A stretch of DNA of 64,000 bases from Sabulibacter ruber (GTDB taxonomy: Bacteria; Bacteroidota; Bacteroidia; Cytophagales; Hymenobacteraceae), in the NCBI RefSeq assembly GCF_017355955.1, contig NZ_JAFFID010000002.1, positions 62,001 to 126,000 on the forward strand, given 5' to 3'. The position numbers and the translations under genes were made by a program. The notes beneath the pieces were generated by a model that was given only the letters and a program-made list of their open reading frames with translations, had not been told where the DNA came from and did not search any database. Positions 25,041-32,932 of the stretch are shown here, in pieces. Position 1 is the first letter of the stretch; the number at the start of each line of letters is the position of its first letter.

Positions 25041-25670
25041 CTAATTGAGCTCTTTGTACAACTGGTTCAAATCCAGAGGTTGGTCATATACTTTGACTGT
25101 CTTCATCAGGTTGGTTAGTAACCTTAGAGATTCCTTCATATCCTCCTCCTGCCTGAGAGGGATGTTCAAGCTTAGAGCCTGGTTGAAACAAAGGCGGGTG
25201 ACATATATTTGCTTTCTTATATCATCACCTTTGGGCATTGAGAACAACCAAAACACCACTGGTGCGCCTTCAAGAGTACCGGGATGTATATCTAAATCTT
25301 TGTATTTTATTTTCAGTTCTTTCTTGAAGTATTCCATCTCATAGTTGATATACCCCAGAAGGATTTCCTGCTGTCTTTTCTCTGAGAGAGTATCTTGATA
25401 AAGATGCTCGGGAACCGGAACCGTGCTGGCTTGAACAATCTGCCCGTTTACATACACCCATCCGGGGTGCTCTGAAGGCCTGACACTATCAGCGTCCATC
25501 GTAACGGTAAAAGCATGCTTCTGCCCGTTATAGGTGAGCAAGGCGCCGGTTTTGCTGGGCAGCAGATTGGCTTCGAACTTTTCAGAGGCCCCAGAACTTT
25601 GTCCGTAGCTTACCAGAGAAAGTAAGGCGAAGAGCAGGGCTATTCCGGGTGTTTTCATATGGACCCGCAT
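25041..25670 (-). CDS. Exported protein of unknown function
   Basis: The product of about 209 aa has a signal peptide (MKTPGIALLFALLSLVSYGQ, starting at 25658, or four residues earlier at 25670). The mature protein is mixed alpha/beta, with the strands GALLTYNGQKHAFTVTMD and PGWVYVNGQIVQ, then helices around YLGYINYEMEYFKKELK-type sequence and a late VTRLCFNQALSLNIP. I do not recognise the family. Its first ATG overlaps the stop of the esterase gene by one base (TAATG), so translation is probably coupled and the two may act together outside the cytoplasm. Confidence 0.65.
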   Translation of the reverse strand: MRVHMKTPGIALLFALLSLVSYGQSSGASEKFEANLLPSKTGALLTYNGQKHAFTVTMDADSVRPSEHPGWVYVNGQIVQASTVPVPEHLYQDTLSEKRQQEILLGYINYEMEYFKKELKIKYKDLDIHPGTLEGAPVVFWLFSMPKGDDIRKQIYVTRLCFNQALSLNIPLRQEEDMKESLRLLTNLMKTVKVYDQPLDLNQLYKELN

Positions 25671-26761
25671 TACCAGTTCAACTTTTTCTGAATAAACGCA
25701 ATCAGCAGATCAGCCATGGCTTTTTGCTCTTCTACCCGCGGGTGGCCGGGGGTGTTCTTGTACGGCGCGAACAACGTGTGAATTTTAGGATCCTGCAGGC
25801 CCGTCACGGCTTTCTCCACATAGCCCGGCCACGGTGATCCGGCGCGGGTGATGTCCATGTTGCCCAGCATGGCAATAATGTGCGCGTTGGGGTATTTGCT
25901 TCTGATGCTGCGCACAAAGTTCTGGTAGGCGTTGATCAGGAACTCCTCCGTAGGCTTGGTGGTCCCGAACCGGCGCTTAAACTGCTCGTTGTTGGGCAGG
26001 TTCACAATCCAGGAATCGTTCTGGAACAGGTTGACTAACACCACATCGGGTTGCTTTTGGGAAAAGTCCCACTTACTGGCGGGGTCTGATGGGTTAAGCC
26101 GGTCGTAGATATCGGGCATGATGTTGGCTTCCCAGCTTACGGTAATCCCGATGCCGCTTTTGCAGATGCAGGTATAATCGGCGTCAAAATGCCGGGCGGT
26201 TAAGGCGGCGTAACTTACGTAGTTGTTGGTGTTGGTACCCTCCGGGGAATCTTTGCCCGAGTAATCCTCGGCGGCGTAGCCGGCCGTGATGGAGTTGCCG
26301 TAGAACTCAATCGTGCGGGTTTTAGGTGCTGAAACCGGTAGGGTTTTGCCTCCTTCCAGCTCAAATCCATAGAAAGTGGTAGTGCCTTTGTCCCACTCGG
26401 TGCGCTTAAAGAGTTCTATGGTGTGCGGACCGGACTTTAACCCTTCGGCTAAGGTGTAAAGTCTGGCAGAGGTGTCTGGCTGCAGAATGGAGAGTTGCTG
26501 GCCGTCTAGCAGCACATTGTAGTAACTTTTGCCGGTATTGTCTTGCAGGCGGGCTTTTACTGCATCTCCCTCAAAGTTCATCTTCACCGAGGTGCCTGAC
26601 CAATACAACGCTGTTTCATCCGGAGAAGGCTTTCCTACCCGCCCCATGTAAGACAGGTGATTGTCTTGCGGGGCAACAGAACTATTTTTTTGAGTGGCAC
26701 AGCCAGCTAAAAGCAGTACCAGAAGAAAAGAAGAGAAGCGGGTGATGGCGCTTGTTCGCAT
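25670..26761 (-). CDS. SGNH/GDSL lipoprotein esterase (carbohydrate esterase family 2-like)
   Basis: The 363-aa protein has a lipobox (LLLLAGC, cysteine 21). An N-terminal beta-sandwich of about 120 residues carries the typical ALYWSGTSVKMNFEG. The SGNH hydrolase domain starts at about residue 150. Block I is GNSIT (nucleophile Ser157), block III includes NLFQND, and block V is PGHPRVEEQ with the catalytic His. The sandwich-plus-SGNH layout is that of CE2 acetyl-xylan/acetyl esterases, so it probably removes acetyl groups from plant polysaccharides at the cell surface. The Asp usually present two to three residues before the His is not obvious, as in some CE2 enzymes that use a dyad. Confidence 0.85.
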   Translation of the reverse strand: MRTSAITRFSSFLLVLLLAGCATQKNSSVAPQDNHLSYMGRVGKPSPDETALYWSGTSVKMNFEGDAVKARLQDNTGKSYYNVLLDGQQLSILQPDTSARLYTLAEGLKSGPHTIELFKRTEWDKGTTTFYGFELEGGKTLPVSAPKTRTIEFYGNSITAGYAAEDYSGKDSPEGTNTNNYVSYAALTARHFDADYTCICKSGIGITVSWEANIMPDIYDRLNPSDPASKWDFSQKQPDVVLVNLFQNDSWIVNLPNNEQFKRRFGTTKPTEEFLINAYQNFVRSIRSKYPNAHIIAMLGNMDITRAGSPWPGYVEKAVTGLQDPKIHTLFAPYKNTPGHPRVEEQKAMADLLIAFIQKKLNW

Positions 26762-26923
26762 GAAACCAAGAGGGTTGAAGGGTAGAAACAGGTGCTGGCA
26801 AAGATGCTGAGAACCAAGATTGTTTCAAAGTACATCCTTGAAGAAAACCTGCTTGCCACCCTTCAGCCTTTGGGTAAACAAAACGTTAGGCAGGTAAGCG
26901 CGTCACTATAGTTTCATTACTCC

Positions 26924-27250
26924 CTATCTTAAAATCAAGGGGACAGCATTTGCTTGTCGCTCCTGAAGCGGAGCAAACATGGCGTGACTGGCCATGTCGG
27001 CGGTGGTTCCAATAGAAGGACCTGCCACGGGTTCGCCAACTCTTGTACCTTGTCCTGTTGTAACCGGATTCTCAATTCCCTGGGCAGGTGCCACCTGCGG
27101 AGAAGAGAAATCGGTTAAATGGAAGAAGTACAGAGCTCCTGCAAGGAACAGGACGAGCAAGCCGGCGAAAACAGCCCCGAAGAAAGTGGATCGGTTTCCC
27201 TTTCCAACAGGAGCAGGCCCAAAGAGGTTGGGTTTGGTTAGTGTTTCCAT
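26924..27250 (-). CDS. Small single-pass membrane protein
   Basis: The 108-aa product has about 22 cytoplasmic residues rich in Pro, Gly and basic residues, one transmembrane helix (FFGAVFAGLLVLFLAGALYF) and a Pro/Gly/Thr-rich periplasmic tail with no predicted fold. It resembles the protein at 7114 in build (one helix and a low-complexity tail) but not in sequence. No family is recognised. It lies between the esterase and the MBL hydrolase on the same strand, with gaps of over 140 bases on each side, so it may be transcribed alone. Confidence 0.55.
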   Translation of the reverse strand: METLTKPNLFGPAPVGKGNRSTFFGAVFAGLLVLFLAGALYFFHLTDFSSPQVAPAQGIENPVTTGQGTRVGEPVAGPSIGTTADMASHAMFAPLQERQANAVPLILR

Positions 27251-27391
27251 AGTTAGAAAAGTTAGTTTCTCCTAAGATGTGTTTCAGGCCTGTTTTTCAT
27301 AAAACGACCAGAAACAAACGCTTCTCTTACAATGAAATTTCTACCCATAATTTACGGTCAGGCACCTCTGGATGTTGTCTGTACGGGCTTT

Positions 27392-28519
27392 CTACTCCAC
27401 GTTCGCCCACCATTGCTTTTTCGGCAGTTCGGCTTCCAGGCTCCAGCGCTGCCCAATGAGCGGCGTAGCCAGTTGAATATTGTGCTGCGGGGCGGCTTTG
27501 GAGAGGCGTTGGATGGGGTCTTTCCAGTGGTGCAGGGCCAGGGAGAAAGCGCCCCAGTGCGTGGGCATCAATACCTTGCCGCGCAGGTCTACGTGCGCCT
27601 GGGCGGTCTGCTCAGGCATCATATGGATGTATCTCCAGGCCTCGTTGTACTGCCCGCACTCCAGCATGGTTAAATCAAACGGGCCATATTTCTCGCCTAT
27701 CTGCTTAAAGTGCGTATCATAGCCAGAATCACCACCGAAGTAAATGGACTGCGCCCCGCTTTTCAGCACCCAGGAGCACCACAGCGTCTGGTCACGGTCT
27801 TTGAGCCCTCGGCCGGAAAAATGCCGGGCCGGAGTGGCGGCCAGGAACAGTCCTTCAAAGGTGGCGGTTTCCCACCAGTCCAGTTCCGTGATCTTATCGG
27901 CCGGAACGCCCCACCACACCAGGTGGGCGCTTACTCCCAGAGGCACGAAGAAATGCTTGGTTTTGGCCTTCAGCTTCAGGATGGAGCCGTGGTCCAGGTG
28001 GTCGTAGTGGTCATGGGAGAGCAACACCACATCCAGCGGCGGCAGGTCTTCAATGGCAATGGGCAGTTTCTCATTAAACCGCTTGCTGCCAATAAACGAC
28101 ACCGGTGAGGCCCGCTGCCCCAGCATAGGATCTGCGAAGATGCGTTTGCCGTTAATCTCCAGCAATACCGCTGAGTGCCCAAACCACGTCACCTTCACTC
28201 CGGCACCGGCCGCCTCGAAATCTTCTTTCCGAAGTGTCATCATAGGAAGTTCCTCAGCGGGTTTGGCGCCCTCGGTGCCGCCAATGAACTTAGCGAAGAT
28301 CTTTACCTTGTCCAGGAACGGAGCCTCATCCATCATGGGCGTGGGGGAAGTATTCTGGAATTTACCGTCGCGGTACTGTTTCGATTTCTGGATACGCTCC
28401 AGGCTTTGTCCTTGCGCCGCGGCCCCAAACTGCGGAGCGAACGCCATAAACAGCATGCCTCCACCTACCAGCACCACAATTACGGAGAGCAGTGTATACA
28501 TAAACTTTTTCATTGTCAT
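27392..28519 (-). CDS. MBL-fold metallo-hydrolase, NAPE-PLD/UlaG-like
   Basis: The 375-aa protein has an N-terminal membrane helix (residues about 5-28), then a metallo-beta-lactamase fold: WFGHSAVLLEINGKRIFADP, the metal motif SHDHYDHLDH (H169, H171, D173, H174), GGDSGYDTHF and PTHWGAFSLALHHW. This pattern is that of the RomA/NAPE-PLD group, which cleaves phosphodiester or lactone bonds; bacterial substrates are mostly unknown. The N-terminal helix suggests an inner-membrane anchor with a periplasmic active site. It is not clearly in an operon. Confidence 0.88.
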   Translation of the reverse strand: MTMKKFMYTLLSVIVVLVGGGMLFMAFAPQFGAAAQGQSLERIQKSKQYRDGKFQNTSPTPMMDEAPFLDKVKIFAKFIGGTEGAKPAEELPMMTLRKEDFEAAGAGVKVTWFGHSAVLLEINGKRIFADPMLGQRASPVSFIGSKRFNEKLPIAIEDLPPLDVVLLSHDHYDHLDHGSILKLKAKTKHFFVPLGVSAHLVWWGVPADKITELDWWETATFEGLFLAATPARHFSGRGLKDRDQTLWCSWVLKSGAQSIYFGGDSGYDTHFKQIGEKYGPFDLTMLECGQYNEAWRYIHMMPEQTAQAHVDLRGKVLMPTHWGAFSLALHHWKDPIQRLSKAAPQHNIQLATPLIGQRWSLEAELPKKQWWANVE

Positions 28520-28598
28520 TTTTCGGTTTTTGGCAATACCTCCCGGAAACGAAAAGGTTTAGAGGAGATTTTGCCTGAACGCCCCCAAAGAAAAAGAA

Positions 28599-28650
28599 TA
28601 TCCTGTGTTTTGCGGCTGTTTTCTTAAAATCAGCCGCAAAACACAGGATA
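28599..28650. terminator. Perfect hairpin of the dispersed family
   Basis: Arms 28599-28618 and 28631-28650 are perfectly complementary over 20 bp (ATCCTGTGTTTTGCGGCTG type). The 12-base centre TTTTCTTAAAAT can extend the stem. It lies downstream of the minus-strand lipoprotein gene at 28690 and upstream of the MBL gene. The core is close to those at 2807-2854 and 53025-53076, but the outer arms are unique. Confidence 0.75.
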
Positions 28651-28689
28651 CCTGAAATGAGAGACAGCTACAATGAGCCGTAAACTACC

Positions 28690-29394
28690 TTATCTCGCCT
28701 TTAACAATGCGGGGATATCCCGTTTGAACGACGTTGCTTTGGGTGCCTTTCTCATGTTAGCCGTAGTATCCTCCTCTTCCTCATCTGGATCTACCGGCTG
28801 AGCAAGCACCTCCCCTGAATAATGCGCTTTCAGTCCGTTGTTATTCTGCAGTTGCACATCACACTCAATAGTGTAATTAGGAGCAGTTCCAGATACCGTG
28901 ATAGAGCCGCCGGTTACCTCAAAAACCTCGGTGTCTTCGTCAAACTCTTCATCGTTATTGGAGTCTAAGAGGAACGCGGTCTGCAGGATGAGGTTCTTAT
29001 CTCTATACTTTGCCGTTGCCGCCGCTACGCTCTCTTCATCTTCAAAATCAATTTCATCATCCAGATTAACGTAGTCAAAAGTACCGGTCTTGAAGGTGGT
29101 AGTCCCCGAGGATAACAAGAACATATCCAAGGCAGCCTTCACTGACAGCGTCTTGGTTACAGTGTCCAGCAAGGCAAATTCCTGCGCGTAATGCGTTTCA
29201 ACGTCTTCAGAGAAGCCAATAGGGCCGAAATCCCAGGAAAGAGCCAGATCAGCATTATACCGGGTATTGTTGTACTCTATCTGATTGGATAGGGGAGCTA
29301 TCTGCTCCTCATCGTCGTCATCGCCGCAGGAAACAGCCAGGAAACTGCACAGAAGCAACGTCAACAGTCTGAAAGAAAGGGTAAGCTTTTTCAT
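28690..29394 (-). CDS. Lipoprotein of unknown function
   Basis: The 234-aa product has a lipoprotein signal (LTLLLCSFLAVSC) followed by the acidic stretch GDDDDEE, a pattern linked to surface export of lipoproteins in Bacteroidota. The mature part is beta-rich and acidic (YNNTRYNADLALSWDFGP, SVKAALDMFLLSSGTTTFKTG, GGSITVSGTAPNYTIECDVQ) and ends in a basic tail. The strand pattern is like small extracellular calycin-like or DUF-type domains, but no named family is recognised. It lies between hemW and the MBL gene on the same strand, with a hairpin downstream. Confidence 0.65.
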   Translation of the reverse strand: MKKLTLSFRLLTLLLCSFLAVSCGDDDDEEQIAPLSNQIEYNNTRYNADLALSWDFGPIGFSEDVETHYAQEFALLDTVTKTLSVKAALDMFLLSSGTTTFKTGTFDYVNLDDEIDFEDEESVAAATAKYRDKNLILQTAFLLDSNNDEEFDEDTEVFEVTGGSITVSGTAPNYTIECDVQLQNNNGLKAHYSGEVLAQPVDPDEEEEDTTANMRKAPKATSFKRDIPALLKAR

Positions 29395-29552
29395 GAGGAA
29401 GGGGAAAGTTAGAAATGGATATACTTAGTCTTCTACTCCAAACGGCCAGAAAAGTTACCAGGCAAAAGAGGCCGCCGTGCCACTCCCACAAAAGCCTAAA
29501 AGCCTCCGTTTTCAAGCCGGTTCTAAGAAAACAGCCCGAAAACGGATGCCCT

Positions 29553-30692
29553 TTACGCTTCTTCCTCCAGCAGGAATAGATCCAGCGCAATCTCATCGGC
29601 GAGGAGTTTGCCGGCTTCGGTTAAGAGGAGCACGTCTCCTTCCTGGCGCAGCAGGCCCTTCGCCTCAATTTTCTGGAGATACGCCGCGTGCAAGGCTTTG
29701 AGATCGATGCCCCATTTCTCCCGGATGTAGGCCGTGTCACAGCCCCAACTGGTGCGCAGGGTAGTCATAACGTACTCGTTCACGCGGTCTTCCACGGAGA
29801 GCTCTTCCACGGTGCAGGGCAGCTGGCCACCTTCCAGGGCCTGTACGTATTTAGGGTTGTTCGCTACGTTGAACTGTCGGCTCACGCCGTTGAAGGAGTG
29901 CGCGCTGGGTCCCAGGCCCAGGTACGGCACCTGCTTCCAGTAGCTGCTGTTGTGCTTGCTCTCAAAACCGGGCTGGCAGAAGTTGGAGATCTCGTAGTGC
30001 AGGAAACCGTGATCGGCGGCCTGGGTCATGAGCAGCTCAAACTGATGGGCCACGCGCTCTTCATCGGCGGGCGAAAACTTGCCTTTCCGAACCCGGTGCC
30101 CGAAGACGGTGTTAGGCTCAATGGTGAGGGCGTAGCAGGAGAGGTGCTGCACCTGCAGGGCGAAGGCTTTGGCCAGGTCCTCTTCCCACAGCTTGGGATC
30201 CTCGGCCGGAATGCCGTAGATGAGATCCAGCGAAATGTTATCAAAACCCTGATCCTGGGCCTGTTTGATGGAATCAGCGGCCTCCAAGGCGGTATGCGGA
30301 CGGTTCATCAGCTGCAGATGCGGATCATGGAACGACTGCACGCCCACGCTCAACCGGTTAATAGGCGTTTGCCGTAAGGCCTGTAGCTTCTCCGGGGTAA
30401 GGTCATCGGGGTTGGCTTCCAAGGTTATCTCGGCGGCTGGGTTTACGGGGTGTTTTCGGTAAATCGCCTCTAAAAGACCGTTCAGCTCGGCCACGGATAA
30501 AATAGACGGCGTACCACCCCCAAAGTAGATGGTATTGATGGTTTCACCGTTAAGGTACTGCTGCTGCAAGGCCAGCTCTTGGTGCATGGCCTGCAAGACC
30601 TGCTCCTTGAGCCCCATAGACGTACTGAAATGGAAATCGCAGTAGTGACAGGCCTGTTTGCAGAAAGGGATATGAAGATAAATTCCGGCCAA
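29553..30692 (-). CDS. hemW: Radical SAM heme chaperone HemW
   Basis: The 379-aa protein has the radical SAM cluster motif C-x3-C-x2-C at C11, C15 and C18 (IPFCKQACHYCDF), with the aromatic residue before the last Cys typical of HemW. GGGTPS, NPDDLTPEKL, INRLSVGVQSF and LDLIYGIP follow. The C-terminal HemN-like domain (YEISNFCQPGFESKHNSSYW) includes the heme-binding region. HemW delivers heme to respiratory proteins and lacks the extra Cys of the coproporphyrinogen oxidase HemN. It is divergent from the Omp85 gene, with about 86 bases between start codons. Confidence 0.95.
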   Translation of the reverse strand: MAGIYLHIPFCKQACHYCDFHFSTSMGLKEQVLQAMHQELALQQQYLNGETINTIYFGGGTPSILSVAELNGLLEAIYRKHPVNPAAEITLEANPDDLTPEKLQALRQTPINRLSVGVQSFHDPHLQLMNRPHTALEAADSIKQAQDQGFDNISLDLIYGIPAEDPKLWEEDLAKAFALQVQHLSCYALTIEPNTVFGHRVRKGKFSPADEERVAHQFELLMTQAADHGFLHYEISNFCQPGFESKHNSSYWKQVPYLGLGPSAHSFNGVSRQFNVANNPKYVQALEGGQLPCTVEELSVEDRVNEYVMTTLRTSWGCDTAYIREKWGIDLKALHAAYLQKIEAKGLLRQEGDVLLLTEAGKLLADEIALDLFLLEEEA

Positions 30693-30744
30693 AATAGGAT
30701 AGGGCTTGGAAAAACGTTTAGTATAATGAAAATCGGCGGTGCGT

Positions 30745-30752
30745 TACCTTTG
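30745..30752 (+). promoter_or_regulatory. -7 promoter element of the Omp85 gene
   Basis: TACCTTTG in the context GTTACCTTTGCGGT is nearly the same as the rplU promoter (CTTACCTTTGCGGT). A TTG at the expected -33 position is missing. It makes the in-frame ATG at 30755 unlikely, since transcription would start around there, and supports the start at 30779. Confidence 0.55.
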
Positions 30753-30778
30753 CGGTGCAAGCCGTACCTTTAGAAACA

Positions 30779-32572
30779 ATGAAGAGGAGGTCTAGTTCCC
30801 GTCTGTACCAAAAGAATATCCTGCAAAGATACGCATTTCTGGGGCTTCTCCTGGGTTTGTGGCTGTGCAGCGGTGTGGGGCAGGCGCAGGACCGCCGCGT
30901 AGTGAAAGTGCTCTCCCCTGATCCCGAGGCCGTGAAAATCTGGCAGCAACTCCAGCCCAAGCTCTCTTCCCGTGATTCACTGGGAGTGCAGCAGGAGTTA
31001 CGCGCTTGGCTCACCCGCGTGCAGGAAGAAGGGTACCTCACCGCCTCCATTGACAGCGTGCAGCAGCGGCATGATTCTTTGTGGGTGCATGTGTATGTGG
31101 GCAGACCCTACAAGTGGGCCTCGCTCAAAAACGGCAACGTGGGCGAAGGTTTGCTGGAGAAAGTAGGTTTTAGAGAGAAACTGTACAGCGGACAGCCTTT
31201 CCGGCCCGCCGAGTTTGCCCAACTGCAGCAGGCGGTCCTGCGAGAAGCCGAGAACAGCGGTTTTCCTTACGCATCCGTCAACATTGACTCCTTGCGGCTT
31301 TACAATGATTCCATCAGCGGGGTTTTGCGGGTTAAACGCGGGCCTCTCATGCTCATTGACTCGGTGCAGATTGTGGGCAGTAGCCGCATGCAGCTGCGCA
31401 CGCTCTACCGTTACACCCAACTGGCGCCGGGGCAACCGTTCTCCCAGCAGCGCGTGGAGGCGGCCATGCGGGCGCTTCGGCAATTACCCTTCGTACGGAT
31501 TACCGGCGAACCCCAGGTCCTGTTCGCGAAAAACCAGGCGCGCGTGTATTTCTTTCTGGACGAGAAGAAAGCGAACCAGTTTGACGGCATCATCGGCTTC
31601 CTGCCTGATCCCAACTCATCCGCGAACAAACTGCTGATTACCGGCGAGGTAAACCTGCAGGTGCGCAACCTGCGCGGCAGTGGCAAACAGATTGGCCTGC
31701 ACTGGCGCAAGGTGGAGCGCAACTCCCAGATTCTGGATATAGAATACCGGCACCCGCACTTTTTCAACTCGCCGTTTGAAGTGGCGGGTTTGTTTCACCT
31801 TTATAAACAGGATACTTCTTTTCTGAACCTACGGCCGAGGCTGGAGATTGCCTATCCGCTTTCCACCACCAGTCGGGTTACGTTCTTTGCCGAAGTCCTC
31901 AGCTCCCAGCTGCTCTCCCCCGAGGCGCTTCGGCAGCGTACCTCAGATTCCTCGGCCATTGACGCCAACTTCACCTCATATGGCCTGGCCTATACCTGGG
32001 GCAACCTGGACGATCTGTTCTTCCCGCGCCGGGGAGCGCAGGCGTATTTCCAGGGAGCGGTGGGCAACAAACGGGTGCAGCGGAACGCCCGCGTAGAAGC
32101 CAGTTACTATGACACGCTGCAGATGAAAACCACCCAACTCTCGCTGGCGGGTCGGGTGGAGCGCTACTGGCCCATCTCTAAAAACGGAGTGGTGCTGACA
32201 AGACTTCGGTCTGAGGTCTTGGTGAACCAGCGTCTGTACCTGAACGAGCTGTACCGCTTAGGGGGCCTGAACTCGCTCCGCGGCTTTGACGATTACGCGT
32301 TTTATGCCTCTTCGTATGCCATCAGCACGCTGGAGTACCGCCTCTACACCGGGCAAGACTCGTACGTTTTCCTGTTATATGACCAGGGATATCTTCGCCG
32401 CGACCTGAAAAATGAAAAAAATATTCAGTGGGCCAGTGGCGTGGGCGGCGGCATCAGCTTTTCCACGGGAGCCGGTGTGTTTCAGCTAGTTTACTCCGTG
32501 GGAAGGACCTCGCAAGAGGGTTTCAGCCTCTCCAGAGGCAAGATTCACTTCGGGATTACGGGCCGTTTTTAG
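30779..32572 (+). CDS. Omp85-family outer membrane protein (BamA/TamA-like)
   Basis: From the ATG at 30779 the protein is about 597 aa. It has a signal peptide (YAFLGLLLGLWLCSGVGQAQ), then two to three POTRA-like domains over about residues 40-260 (VYVGRPYKWASLKNGNVGE, and VKRGPLMLIDSVQIVGSSRM). A 16-strand barrel follows, with the family lid motif region near YRLGGLNSLRGFDDYAF, where LRGF is the conserved VRGF/Y loop that seals the barrel. It ends in a strand closing with GRF. Omp85 proteins insert or secrete outer-membrane proteins. The short POTRA part and lack of a bam-like neighbourhood argue for a TamA-like accessory rather than the main BamA. Confidence 0.85.
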   Translation: MKRRSSSRLYQKNILQRYAFLGLLLGLWLCSGVGQAQDRRVVKVLSPDPEAVKIWQQLQPKLSSRDSLGVQQELRAWLTRVQEEGYLTASIDSVQQRHDSLWVHVYVGRPYKWASLKNGNVGEGLLEKVGFREKLYSGQPFRPAEFAQLQQAVLREAENSGFPYASVNIDSLRLYNDSISGVLRVKRGPLMLIDSVQIVGSSRMQLRTLYRYTQLAPGQPFSQQRVEAAMRALRQLPFVRITGEPQVLFAKNQARVYFFLDEKKANQFDGIIGFLPDPNSSANKLLITGEVNLQVRNLRGSGKQIGLHWRKVERNSQILDIEYRHPHFFNSPFEVAGLFHLYKQDTSFLNLRPRLEIAYPLSTTSRVTFFAEVLSSQLLSPEALRQRTSDSSAIDANFTSYGLAYTWGNLDDLFFPRRGAQAYFQGAVGNKRVQRNARVEASYYDTLQMKTTQLSLAGRVERYWPISKNGVVLTRLRSEVLVNQRLYLNELYRLGGLNSLRGFDDYAFYASSYAISTLEYRLYTGQDSYVFLLYDQGYLRRDLKNEKNIQWASGVGGGISFSTGAGVFQLVYSVGRTSQEGFSLSRGKIHFGITGRF

Positions 32573-32591
32573 AAAAACTTTCACAAACTAT

Positions 32592-32622
32592 TTGGAGCGT
32601 ATTGAAAAAGCCCCTACATTTG
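32592..32622 (+). promoter_or_regulatory. Promoter of tRNA-fMet
   Basis: TTG (32592-32594), 20 bases and TACATTTG (32615-32622) fit the Bacteroidetes promoter. The tRNA begins 12 bases after the -7 element, about where transcription should start plus a very short leader. Confidence 0.75.
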
Positions 32623-32634
32623 TATTACAAACAG

Positions 32635-32707
<73 letters not shown>

Positions 32708-32713
32708 CCTCAG

Positions 32714-32745
32714 AAAAGCCTTGTAAGGAAACTTGCAAGGCTTTT
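32714..32745 (+). terminator. Terminator of tRNA-fMet
   Basis: AAAAGCCTTG (32714-32723) pairs with CAAGGCTTTT (32736-32745), leading into further T residues. Confidence 0.85.
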
Positions 32746-32932
32746 TCGTTTTTGGGCCATTTTCTTGAAATCAGGTAGAAAGCATAAACGTTTTCTGTCT
32801 TGCAAGGGCTTCGTTTTTCCTAAACAGCAAGCTTCTCTGAAGCACCTGGCGCAAATCTCATCCCAGGAAACCTCAACTTCTCAGCCGTTCTGCGCTTTTT
32901 TACTTAACTTAAGTCATCTAAGTACTTAAGCA

